Positions 1-7,635 of a DNA stretch of 64,000 nt are shown piece after piece. The position numbers and the translations under genes are program-made. The notes beneath the pieces are model-generated. The model had not been told where the DNA came from, ran no database searches, and saw only the letters and a list, made by a program, of their open reading frames with translations. The stretch lies in NCBI GenBank assembly GCA_963769845.1, contig CAVYNL010000016.1, positions 99,329-163,328 of the forward strand. The letters run 5' to 3'. Every line of letters begins with the position of its first letter. The first letter of the stretch is position 1. This DNA is from JBGQMW01 sp963769845. Its GTDB lineage: Archaea; Thermoproteota; Bathyarchaeia; Bathyarchaeales; Bathycorpusculaceae.

Positions 1-1538
1 GACATCTGCACCGGGTTGCTGACGTTAGTAACATCGAAGATGGAGACTTTGATGCCTTGATACCACGCAAAGTTTCCGTTTTCCGCCTCTGTCGTCTCTT
101 TGCCCACGCCGATCAGGTGATTTTCGTCGTACGGGTGCAGATAGTCCGAGTATCCTGGTATTTCCAGTCTGCCTAGAACTGTCGGAGCCGTCGGGTCTGT
201 GAGGTTGATGACGAACAACGGGTCAGTCTTCTGGAAGGTCACAAGATAGCACCTGTCTCCCATGAACCTTGCCGAGTGGAAGTTCTCTCCGACTCCGATG
301 TTCTCTAGTCTACCGATGATGCTGAGGTTCATGTCCAGCACGTACAGGTTGCTGCGCTGAACGTATGGCTCGTATGTGCTGTTGAGCGTTCCTCCTGTCC
401 ATGAGGTTGTCGCTATTCTGAAGTAGTCGCCATATTCATCCATTGAGAACTGGTTCAGCTCCTGTCCGGACACTTTTCCTTGCGCCATGATTGTTAGGTT
501 GTTGTCTTGCATGTGGACACGGTAGATCGATGTTTCCCCAGATGTTTCGCGGAAGGTTACGTAGATGTTGCTTGATGAAACGTACATGTTGCTCGTTGCA
601 CCGACCATGATCGATGTGTGTGTGGGCTCTTCTGAAGCGTCCTGCATGTTCATGGCCACAAATGTTGTGAATGAGAAGTAGTCGTCAGACACGTTGGAGT
701 AGTGGATTTCTGGCGCTGGAATTTCCTTAACGCCTTCGCCCGAATAGACTTTGGGAAGGACGACCGTGTCGTACAGAACATACGCTGGCTGACTTGTTAC
801 GAAGTAGACGTACTTGCCGATCATTCGTGAGTTGAAATAGTCGCCTGTCATGGTGAAATTTCTCAGGAGACTTGGTTTCGCCTTGTCTGACACGTTGTAC
901 AACGATACGTAAGTTCTTGACTCAACAACTTGGGTCCAGAAGTACGGCATCACGCGAGACATGCTGTAATTGGATCCCAAGATGGCGAGTCTGTCACCGT
1001 TAACAAAGATTCCAGCCGGAGTGAAGTCTTCGCACACTATCCTTGAAACTATTCCTGCATCTTCTTGCGCAGCTTTCACGATGAAAACAGTGTTTCCCGA
1101 AACAACGTAGATGTAGGCTCCATCATTCTTCACAATGTCTGCCTCGTCGACTCCTGCAACTTGAATGTTTGTGCTCGAGTGTCCAGAGGTCGACTCGGGT
1201 GCAGGCACTGCTATGTTATACTGAGAATTGCCGCCGCGAGTCTGAGTGCTGCCAAAGAAGAATCCGTTGGCACCGCTTGGGATACTCGGAAGCCAAATAC
1301 GAATGCTGTCTAGCGGGCCGTAGTACGGAGTGGATCCGCTTTGACTCTTCGAGTTAGACGTCAAGAAACTCTTCAACTCAGCATCAGACGAGAAAGTCTT
1401 GAGGAATGAAGACTGAATAGGAGGCAATGAGATTTGCGGTATGAATCCCAAGTTGTAGCACACCGAACCCAATATCACGGCCAACAGAACTGCAACGACC
1501 GCGTATACTTGCACACGTTTTCTAATCTCTTTCTGCAT
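1..1538 (-). CDS. Secreted beta-propeller domain protein (3' end outside window)
   Basis: The gene starts at ATG 1538 and runs off the left edge with 512 codons visible. A basic N-terminus (MQKEIRKR) and a hydrophobic segment at about residues 10-30 make a signal peptide or anchor, so the protein should act outside the cell. A GVDEADIVKNDG motif follows, which I know as the hallmark of the archaeal/bacterial secreted beta-propeller family (Pfam Beta_propel, PF09826). The rest is rich in Tyr, Asn and Ser, with repeated strands such as YVYFVTSQ and RCYLVTFQ and many N-x-S/T sites, as expected of a propeller exposed outside. The family has no settled biochemical function. The next gene on the same strand encodes a membrane-anchored winged-helix regulator that may control it. 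Confidence 0.75.
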   Translation of the reverse strand, partial: MQKEIRKRVQVYAVVAVLLAVILGSVCYNLGFIPQISLPPIQSSFLKTFSSDAELKSFLTSNSKSQSGSTPYYGPLDSIRIWLPSIPSGANGFFFGSTQTRGGNSQYNIAVPAPESTSGHSSTNIQVAGVDEADIVKNDGAYIYVVSGNTVFIVKAAQEDAGIVSRIVCEDFTPAGIFVNGDRLAILGSNYSMSRVMPYFWTQVVESRTYVSLYNVSDKAKPSLLRNFTMTGDYFNSRMIGKYVYFVTSQPAYVLYDTVVLPKVYSGEGVKEIPAPEIHYSNVSDDYFSFTTFVAMNMQDASEEPTHTSIMVGATSNMYVSSSNIYVTFRETSGETSIYRVHMQDNNLTIMAQGKVSGQELNQFSMDEYGDYFRIATTSWTGGTLNSTYEPYVQRSNLYVLDMNLSIIGRLENIGVGENFHSARFMGDRCYLVTFQKTDPLFVINLTDPTAPTVLGRLEIPGYSDYLHPYDENHLIGVGKETTEAENGNFAWYQGIKVSIFDVTNVSNPVQM

Positions 1539-1610
1539 TTAGCATCACTACCTTCACATTATCGCACTGAAGCATTTTATCCTAAGCATTGGAACAGGCT
1601 GTTCCAACCT

Positions 1611-2057
1611 CTAGTACGGTCTCTGGGACCATACTCGTGCTGCCTCGTACCAGAAAATGGCTGAAACGATGGCTCCGAACATGAGGATGAAGAGGTTCTC
1701 GCGGCTAAAACTCTGCATCAGTATCAATAGGTAGATTCCGTAGAACGTTGTGGAAAAAACCGCGTAGAAGAAATATCTTGGGAAAAGAAGCTTTCCCAGC
1801 TTCACAAAATGGCGGAGCACGCCAATTTTCACTTCGCTGGTCAAAGAGTAGTCGCCGCCAACGTCCTCCTTCTTAACGAGCCCCAGATTTCGTAGCTGTT
1901 CAAGGTGATGCTGAGCCACGCTTGGACTGCTGAAATGCAAGGCTCTCTGTACTTCACGCACACTCATCGGACGGCCATTCTTCAACAGCAGCCAGTAGAC
2001 CTTCCAGTCCTTCCCCCGAAGCGCATACTCAAGCCTCATCTCATCCTCAGCGATCAA
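1611..2057 (-). CDS. Membrane-anchored winged-helix regulator (ArsR-like)
   Basis: This 148-residue protein has an N-terminal winged helix at about residues 8-75. The recognition region reads SVREVQRALHFSSPSVAQHH and is followed by a wing rich in Lys and Asp, as in ArsR/MarR-type archaeal regulators. Two hydrophobic segments at about residues 92-112 and 118-138 should anchor it in the membrane, leaving the DNA-binding domain in the cytoplasm. No metal-binding Cys cluster is visible, so a metal-sensing role is not supported. It ends at TAC codons for RPY just before the beta-propeller gene on the same strand, and the two may form one unit in which the regulator responds to a membrane or surface signal. 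The ligand is unknown. Confidence 0.7.
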   Translation of the reverse strand: MIAEDEMRLEYALRGKDWKVYWLLLKNGRPMSVREVQRALHFSSPSVAQHHLEQLRNLGLVKKEDVGGDYSLTSEVKIGVLRHFVKLGKLLFPRYFFYAVFSTTFYGIYLLILMQSFSRENLFILMFGAIVSAIFWYEAARVWSQRPY

Positions 2058-2112
2058 AGACAGGCAAGCCTCTTAACTCAATAATGAACATGGACACATA
2101 TAATTCCAACCT

Positions 2113-2730
2113 TTAGAACACACGTACTTTTCCTGTTGGACTGACCTGACTCTGGCCGTCGGCTGGCGAGCGCAAGGCCTCTGCGATAATGCGTGCAACG
2201 TCCTTCGCAGGCTTGTTCGCATCCAGCACTCTCCATCCGCCTGCGAATGCAAGAGACAGTGCCTTCAGTCTGACGCGCTTCAACTCTGCCAGATTCTCAA
2301 ACATCTCCACCTTTCGTCGCGCCTGCCTGATTCTCCTCTCAGCCTCTTCAGGCGAAACATCCAAGAAAAACATGAAATCCGAGGTCGGAACAACCAAAGC
2401 GAAGAAACGATAGGCAACTGCATGCAATGGGGGAGGCAGATAAGCCGTTCCCATCAGATACCGCACAAACACCACATAGTCGTAGTCACGCCAGGAAAAC
2501 AGCATGACCGACCTCAAGACATCAAGCATGTAGAACAAGGCCGAGGCAAAATGAGCGCTCTTACCCCTAAGATACAGGAACTGTTTGGCCTTAGTGCCGA
2601 AAAGGTTATCCCCAGCCGGGTGAACTCGGAGAAAAACGCTTTTCCCAGCATCCTGCAAAGACTCAACTAGAATCTTTGCTTGAGTGTCTTTTCCAGATGC
2701 GTCAAGTCCGTCTATAATCACGAGCACCAA
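2113..2730 (-). CDS. dTMP kinase-like P-loop kinase
   Basis: The 205-residue protein opens with VLVIIDGLDASGKDTQAK, a thymidylate-kinase type P-loop in which the usual GK[S/T] is GKDT. A DVSPEEAERRIRQARRK stretch at about residues 125-141 matches the LID region of the family. Length fits dTMP kinase. It is the last gene of an operon after a dolichol-kinase-like membrane protein (4 bp gap) and UbiA, so it could instead phosphorylate an isoprenoid or other small molecule; the central region (VFVRYLMGTAYLPPPL) is hydrophobic and not obviously a dTMP pocket. Family assignment is firm. The substrate is not. Confidence 0.7.
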   Translation of the reverse strand: MVLVIIDGLDASGKDTQAKILVESLQDAGKSVFLRVHPAGDNLFGTKAKQFLYLRGKSAHFASALFYMLDVLRSVMLFSWRDYDYVVFVRYLMGTAYLPPPLHAVAYRFFALVVPTSDFMFFLDVSPEEAERRIRQARRKVEMFENLAELKRVRLKALSLAFAGGWRVLDANKPAKDVARIIAEALRSPADGQSQVSPTGKVRVF

Positions 2731-2734
2731 CCGT

Positions 2735-3445
2735 TCATGTGCCTCCGCTGTACAGTAAAAACACGAGAACGCTGAAAACAGGCACAGTTACATTGTCAAA
2801 ACCGATGGGCGAAAGGCCCTCGACGAACATGGCGACGATAGCAGCCGCGAGAGACGCAACAATCTTCTCAACCAGCGAAAATGAGTAGAAGAACGAGAAG
2901 AAAACCATGCCCACCGCAAGACTGGCAAAGCTGACCAGAAACATCGCAGCTGACCCTTCAATGCTTTTCGGAGCAACAAGATTGTACTTCCGTTTGCCGA
3001 ACTTTTCACCTACAATCGAAGCTGCAGCGTCACCGTAAGCCATAGGCAAAATCCCCACGGCAATCACATAAGCCCTCGACGGAAACAGGAAAGCTAAACA
3101 CGTGTACGAAACAGCGTAGAACACAAGCCCCAGATGATGGCCTTCCTCAGTTATGTCCGAAAGCCCCTGCATCCTTGTGATGACGCTCTTGAATGGAGAG
3201 TAAGGCGACGCCAAAAAAGTCAAGAATATGAAGGGCGTGGCTACGAGCCCAGGAAAAAAGCTAATCGTGAAGAACGGGATCACGAAAGGCAGGTTCCCGA
3301 TCATGATGTGCAGAAACTTGCGAGAAGTCTTGCGTGAAACATGCGCCACCTTCTCGAACCTGCCTGAGACAAGAATCACTATTACCACGTAAACGTAGCA
3401 TAGAAGCATCAGAGCGATGTTCCACAGGAGTTCTGCGATTGGCAT
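2735..3445 (-). CDS. Dolichol/phytol kinase-like CTP-dependent membrane kinase
   Basis: This is a polytopic membrane protein of 236 residues with about seven hydrophobic segments. The visible motifs match the SEC59/VTE5/DGK1 superfamily: RKFLHIMIGN near residue 43, SDITEEGHHLG near residue 96, GDAAASIVGEKFGKRK near residue 138 and KSIEGSAAMF near residue 159, ending with SPIGFDNVTVPV. Members use CTP to phosphorylate polyprenols or diacylglycerol. Between UbiA and a P-loop kinase, the likely substrate is geranylgeraniol or another archaeal prenol, which would be salvaged to the diphosphate used in lipid synthesis. That role is inferred from context; the family is clear. Confidence 0.75.
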   Translation of the reverse strand: MPIAELLWNIALMLLCYVYVVIVILVSGRFEKVAHVSRKTSRKFLHIMIGNLPFVIPFFTISFFPGLVATPFIFLTFLASPYSPFKSVITRMQGLSDITEEGHHLGLVFYAVSYTCLAFLFPSRAYVIAVGILPMAYGDAAASIVGEKFGKRKYNLVAPKSIEGSAAMFLVSFASLAVGMVFFSFFYSFSLVEKIVASLAAAIVAMFVEGLSPIGFDNVTVPVFSVLVFLLYSGGT

Positions 3446-3449
3446 GAAC

Positions 3450-4307
3450 TCACCTTAACGTGCCCAAAACAAACGCTAACAGTCCAAACATGAACCATAA
3501 TAGCACAATCTTCTTGACTCTTCTCGCGTTGTCCCTAGAATAGTCTCTCAGAAGCATGACCGAAGACACGATGAGCCCAACGTCAGTCACGACGACAGGC
3601 GGAACGAACCATAATGAAACTAGGTTCAAAAACCAGGGTAACGGGCTCAAAACAACTGCAGCAACGTAGAAGCCCACAGCAGCGACAGCAGCGATTCTTT
3701 CGCTGAATCGTACAGCCAGAGTCTTCACACCATGTGCACTATCGCCTGCAACATCCACGATCCCCTTCGTAACCTCCCTGCCCGTGTTAGAAAGAAAAGC
3801 CATAGAAGCAAACAACAGAACGTTCAACTCAACCCTTTGAGTAGCGGCCACGCTTCCGTAGATGAACGGAATCGTCACGCAGAGGCTTACGAGGAAGTTG
3901 CCAGGCAGACCGCTCCGCTTGCCAACAGTCGTGTACAAGACAAAAACCGCCCAGGCAACTATCGCCGTGAACAAGCAGAAGACATTCGAAAAGTACGCTG
4001 CTGCAAAACCTACAACCGTAAGGCCCAAGGCGAAGACCAGCGCGGCTTCAGGCTTAATTAATCCGCTGGGAATCGGGCGGTGGCGCTCGTTGACAGCGTC
4101 AATCTGCCTGTCGTAGTAATCGTTTATCGCCATTGAGGCAGCAGTCAACGTGAAGCCCGTCACAAAACCGTAAACCAAATTCCAACCCAAAACCGATTGG
4201 CCGTAGCCTCTGACGAGCACGGCGCCAACGATAACCGCGAAGCCCATCATTAAACAGTTGATAGGACGCATCAAACGCACGTAGGCGCCAAGCTTACGCA
4301 TAAACAC
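3450..4307 (-). CDS. UbiA prenyltransferase, digeranylgeranylglyceryl-phosphate synthase type
   Basis: The 285-residue membrane protein carries the first Asp-rich motif NDYYDRQID (residues 62-70) followed by NERHRPIPSG, and a second, degenerate one, REVTKGIVDVAGD (about 177-189). These bind the Mg-diphosphate of the prenyl donor. The family in archaea adds the second geranylgeranyl chain to geranylgeranylglyceryl phosphate, making the core membrane ether lipid. Eight or nine hydrophobic helices are visible. The start at ATG 4307 has an alternative ATG two codons in (MRKLGAYVRLMRP). It is first in a three-gene operon with two kinases that could supply or recycle its prenyl donor. A menaquinone or heme prenyltransferase is possible but less likely. 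Confidence 0.8.
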   Translation of the reverse strand: MFMRKLGAYVRLMRPINCLMMGFAVIVGAVLVRGYGQSVLGWNLVYGFVTGFTLTAASMAINDYYDRQIDAVNERHRPIPSGLIKPEAALVFALGLTVVGFAAAYFSNVFCLFTAIVAWAVFVLYTTVGKRSGLPGNFLVSLCVTIPFIYGSVAATQRVELNVLLFASMAFLSNTGREVTKGIVDVAGDSAHGVKTLAVRFSERIAAVAAVGFYVAAVVLSPLPWFLNLVSLWFVPPVVVTDVGLIVSSVMLLRDYSRDNARRVKKIVLLWFMFGLLAFVLGTLR

Positions 4308-4367
4308 TCAAACCTTGAAACTGCTCATAAGGCTTTCATCTGAGTGGATAATAAGAATTTTTGTGCA

Positions 4368-4426
4368 AACCTAGAAAGTTTAATACGCTTTAGCGCAAAT
4401 AATTCACTTCGGAGTACGCTGGTGAT
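4368..4426 (+). promoter_or_regulatory. Promoter and Shine-Dalgarno site of the nucleotidyltransferase gene
   Basis: An archaeal TATA-like box (GTTTAATAC) lies at about 4378-4386, and GGTGAT at 4421-4426 sits six bases before TTG 4433. The same GGTG-plus-TTG arrangement is used by the inositol-phosphate synthase gene, which supports both TTG starts. Confidence 0.55.
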
Positions 4427-4432
4427 TGCCGC

Positions 4433-5704
4433 TTGCGCAGCAATTATGCACTAGATAGGTTGAGAGTGATTATCCCCGTCGGCGGGAAGGCCACTCGGCT
4501 GCTGCCGCTGACGGCGGAAACGAGTAAGGCCTGCATTCGCCTGCTCAACAGACCCCTGATAGACTTCTCTCTGCTGCCTCTTGCAAGGCAAGGCATAAAA
4601 AACTTTATCTTCGGAGTAAAAGGCTACACGAACTACCGGGACCTGCATGACTATTTCGAGTCAGGCTACGGTTTCTCCGCGAGGTACGGTATAACCCCCC
4701 GCGTTCACATAAAATATCAGCCCAACATCAACGACGTAGGCAGCGCGAACTCTGCCATGATAAACATGGACTACTACAACGTCAGGGACCCCGTCTTCGC
4801 CGTGCAAGGCGACAACATCTTCGACGTCAACGTGAAAGAGCTCGTAAACTTCCATGAGAAGAAGGGTGCCGTGATGACCATAGCGCTCAGGGAAGTAAAA
4901 AACGTGGAAGGCTACGGAATAGCCGACATAAACAAGGACATGAGAATCAACAAGTTCGTGGAAAAGCCCTCGCCTAAAGAAGCCCCGTCAGACCTTGCCA
5001 ACACGGGATTGTACATGGTCTCGCCGGAAATAAGGAGAATATTCAAGGAGAAGGGCGTTCAAAAAATAATCAAAGAAAAACATCGCTTGGACTTCGGGTT
5101 TGACTTCATCCCGTACCTGATAAGCACGGGCAGGCCTGTCTACGGGTACAAACTCCAAGGAAGCTGGTACGACGTGGGCACTCCTAAACGCTACCTCGAA
5201 GCCATGCACGACCTGCTCGACGGACGCTTCTTATCATTGACGGATTTCGGCGGAAGAATAGACGAAGAAAAGAGGATCTGGGTGCAGGGAGAAAGCTCAG
5301 AGTCCATGAAGAGAAGAAAAGAAATCATCGGCAAAATCAAACGGAAAAAAATTGAGGTTGAAGGCTCAGTCCTCATAGGCAGACACTGCAAAATAGCAGA
5401 CGGCGTCAGGATCGTGGACTCGTGCATCGACAACTACACGACAGTCGGCAAGAACGTTGAAATCGAAAACTCGGCAGTAATGGACAGAGTCATAATCGGA
5501 GACAAAGCACAGATCAAAGAGAGCATAATAGGCAGGCACGTCACAATTTCCTCAAGCTCCAGAAAACCCACAAGAATAGACTCCATCTCAGTCATAGCGG
5601 ACGACGTGATCATGGAAGAAGGATGCATACTCACCGCAACCAAAGTCTACCCGCACCAGTACGTAAGAGGAGAGTTCGAAAACCAAACGCTGATGGCCGG
5701 CTAG
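4433..5704 (+). CDS. Sugar nucleotidyltransferase with left-handed beta-helix domain
   Basis: The 423-residue enzyme starts at TTG 4433 behind GGTGAT. The N-terminal Rossmann domain shows the nucleotidyltransferase signature GGKATRLLPLT (residues 17-27), then NRPLIDF, QGDNIFD for metal and nucleotide binding near 125, and EKPS. From about residue 300 there are hexapeptide-like repeats (VLIGRHCKIADGVRI, NYTTVGKNVEIENS), forming the beta-helix seen in GlmU-like and GlcNAc-1-P or glucose-1-P nucleotidyltransferases. It should activate a sugar-1-phosphate for glycan or glycolipid synthesis. The sugar and nucleotide cannot be told from sequence. It may supply the glycosyltransferases at 38-46 kb, but it is not adjacent. 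Confidence 0.8.
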   Translation: MRSNYALDRLRVIIPVGGKATRLLPLTAETSKACIRLLNRPLIDFSLLPLARQGIKNFIFGVKGYTNYRDLHDYFESGYGFSARYGITPRVHIKYQPNINDVGSANSAMINMDYYNVRDPVFAVQGDNIFDVNVKELVNFHEKKGAVMTIALREVKNVEGYGIADINKDMRINKFVEKPSPKEAPSDLANTGLYMVSPEIRRIFKEKGVQKIIKEKHRLDFGFDFIPYLISTGRPVYGYKLQGSWYDVGTPKRYLEAMHDLLDGRFLSLTDFGGRIDEEKRIWVQGESSESMKRRKEIIGKIKRKKIEVEGSVLIGRHCKIADGVRIVDSCIDNYTTVGKNVEIENSAVMDRVIIGDKAQIKESIIGRHVTISSSSRKPTRIDSISVIADDVIMEEGCILTATKVYPHQYVRGEFENQTLMAG

Positions 5705-5804
5705 ATGAAGGACCGGCCCAGTGAGCAGGTCTTTGAGCGTGCTCAAGAGACCGATGTTTTCATGCTTGACATCTGCTCAATTTTCTCTTCTGAGTGCTGA
5801 CTGA

Positions 5805-6287
5805 ATGGTCGACCTGACAGGGATACGAAAGAAAACAGTCTCGGCGACCGAGTACATCAACGGTTTAGACGAGCCTTTCAAAGAAAGGTTTCTAGAACGA
5901 AAACGGACCTATCGGCTGCACGCGGAAACTGTGAAGCAGCTGAAGAAACTCGAAGAAAAGTATGTGGTCGTTGCGTTTTCGGCAACGTGGTGCAAAGACT
6001 GCGCTGTCAACATTCCGGTTTTGGCGCTGCTGAGCGAGGAAACAGGACTGGAAGTCAGGGTCTTCGGAGGAATCAAGAAAGACCCGCTCAGCCAATTGCA
6101 CAAGTGGCGAATCCCGCCCTCCCCGCCTGAAACCGAATCGTTCAAAATAGACAAGCTCCCATCGATCCTGATAATCGACATCGCTGGCAATGAAATAGGC
6201 AGAATCATTGAGATTCCCAAACTGCGGCCCACTCTGGAAGAAGAACTGCTGGAGATCATTAAGACCGGGCAAGCGTGCGCCGACTGA
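5805..6287 (+). CDS. Thioredoxin-like protein with CKDC motif
   Basis: The 160-residue protein has a thioredoxin fold core beginning VVVAFSATWCKDC at about residues 55-67, with a CxxC redox pair (CKDC). A cis-proline region follows (KLPSILIIDIAGNEIGRI, near 118-135). No signal peptide is present, so it acts in the cytoplasm. An N-terminal helical segment of about 50 residues is not part of the usual fold, and residues around PPSPPETE form an insertion. The CxDC form resembles thioredoxin-like proteins that replace thioredoxin in some archaea and bacteria. The redox partner is unknown. It stands alone between oppositely oriented neighbours. Confidence 0.75.
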   Translation: MVDLTGIRKKTVSATEYINGLDEPFKERFLERKRTYRLHAETVKQLKKLEEKYVVVAFSATWCKDCAVNIPVLALLSEETGLEVRVFGGIKKDPLSQLHKWRIPPSPPETESFKIDKLPSILIIDIAGNEIGRIIEIPKLRPTLEEELLEIIKTGQACAD

Positions 6288-6317
6288 TTCCTGATGGTTT
6301 GCCGGTGTCTGAGCCGC

Positions 6318-6875
6318 TTAGGCTTTGAACCACTTGAAGATTAGATATCGCGTTTTTCCCTTTGTGCGGTCGGGCACTGCTATTATGAATCTCTTGCGTA
6401 CGGTTGTGGCCAGTCTTCCAGCTTTCACAATCTCAGTCGCGGTCATGTTTGACTCTGTCTTCTTGACAGAAACCATGTAGGGCGCGTGTTCCATGCCTGG
6501 TCCGTATTTGTAGACTGCGAAGTCGCATCCGAATTTTATCCCCGGCGTCACGACGAGGTCATTGTCGCGTAGGTCGCGGTAAACGGTGTATTTTTCGTCA
6601 AATTCCTCATAGAGCCTCTTCGCCAACTGGCCCAGTTTTCTTGTCCCAACCTTTTTTCTTTCGGGGCCTTCGAAAACAGTGATTTTCCCTTCTTCCAGAA
6701 GGTACAGTCCTTCCATCAAGTCTAGAATCAAGGGTACGTTGAATTCAGGGATCTTGGGTTTGGCGATGCCTAGGGGTTTGCCGTAGAAACCGTTTCTGTA
6801 AAGCTCTGAGCCTTCTTTAGGATCCCATACAACGAGGAAGTTCTCGATGAATTCTACGCTGGCTTTCTTGGGCAT
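6318..6875 (-). CDS. endA: tRNA-splicing endonuclease
   Basis: The 185-residue protein matches the short archaeal EndA subunit that works as a homodimer or homotetramer and cuts bulge-helix-bulge introns from pre-tRNA. The C-terminal catalytic domain is visible as DLRDNDLVVTPGIKFGCDF (about 101-119). The catalytic triad is assigned as Tyr122 (VYKYGPG region), His130 (MEHAPY) and Lys151 (EIVKAGR), in the right order and surroundings. The N-terminal half has the usual KASVEFI and EGLYLLEEGK features. Length is typical for the single-domain alpha4 type. It lies 17 bp downstream of a DUF47 gene on the same strand. Confidence 0.85.
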   Translation of the reverse strand: MPKKASVEFIENFLVVWDPKEGSELYRNGFYGKPLGIAKPKIPEFNVPLILDLMEGLYLLEEGKITVFEGPERKKVGTRKLGQLAKRLYEEFDEKYTVYRDLRDNDLVVTPGIKFGCDFAVYKYGPGMEHAPYMVSVKKTESNMTATEIVKAGRLATTVRKRFIIAVPDRTKGKTRYLIFKWFKA

Positions 6876-6892
6876 CCTGTTTTTCGCCCTTT

Positions 6893-7552
6893 TTACATGA
6901 TGAAGGACAATATCCGCACAGCATCAGCTGCGTCTTCTGCCTTGTCGGCTGAATCTTCCAACAGCTGTATGACATCTCTCAGCAGGATCAATGCTGGGAA
7001 GTCCATTTTGCTGCTAAGAAGCTTTATCTCCATATCTCGATAGATCGCGTCAACGTTGCGCTCGGCAATTTCAACGTCCTTGGCCTTTTCCATCGTTTTT
7101 GCAGGGCCGTAGTTGAGAACCATCACCGTTTCTTTGAGCTTCATGACTGCTTCCAGAACGGCTTCTGAAAGCTTGGGCAATTCCTTCTTTATGTCGTTCG
7201 GTACACTCCAGTTGTGCTCCAGGATTTCAACAAGACGAAAAGCTATTCCTTCGGAGAAGTCAGCAATTTCGCTCGTCAGGTTCGTGAACCTCAAAAAGTC
7301 TTCTCTGCTTATCAGGATGGCACCTATTTCAGCTAGCTCCTGAGAGACCAATCGTCTGGCCGTGTCAACTTCGTCTTGACCGCCTCTGATTTCGTTGAAC
7401 AGTTGTCTCGCTCGTTCTTTGTCATTCTTTGTGAAGTAGTCGATTATCTGCGGCACTTTTCTCGTCAGGTCTACGACTTTTCGTAGATGGTCCTGGCAAA
7501 CGTTCAGTGCCCTTCGCTTCACGCGCTCTTCGGTCTCCGCTGGAAGTACCAA
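6893..7552 (-). CDS. DUF47/PhoU-like phosphate transport regulator
   Basis: The 219-residue protein is almost wholly alpha-helical with heptad-like Leu and acidic positions, as in the DUF47 (PhoU-related) family. The EEVDTARR-type segment (GGQDEVDTARRLVSQELAEIG is the local context, about 58-78) and the C-terminal DSADKAEDAADAVRIL are family features; the acidic residues bind metal in PhoU relatives. Family members usually pair with a PitA phosphate permease and restrain its activity, but no permease gene is adjacent here. The gene starts at ATG 7552 and is followed by endA. The role in phosphate control is from the family, not from context. Confidence 0.75.
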   Translation of the reverse strand: MVLPAETEERVKRRALNVCQDHLRKVVDLTRKVPQIIDYFTKNDKERARQLFNEIRGGQDEVDTARRLVSQELAEIGAILISREDFLRFTNLTSEIADFSEGIAFRLVEILEHNWSVPNDIKKELPKLSEAVLEAVMKLKETVMVLNYGPAKTMEKAKDVEIAERNVDAIYRDMEIKLLSSKMDFPALILLRDVIQLLEDSADKAEDAADAVRILSFIM

Positions 7553-7635
7553 ATCATTTCCCGCCCGCAGAACAGGACTCCTTTTCTCAGCAGTAGATAT
7601 GTTGAAGTGTTAAAAAAGGTAACGAACGAAGAACC

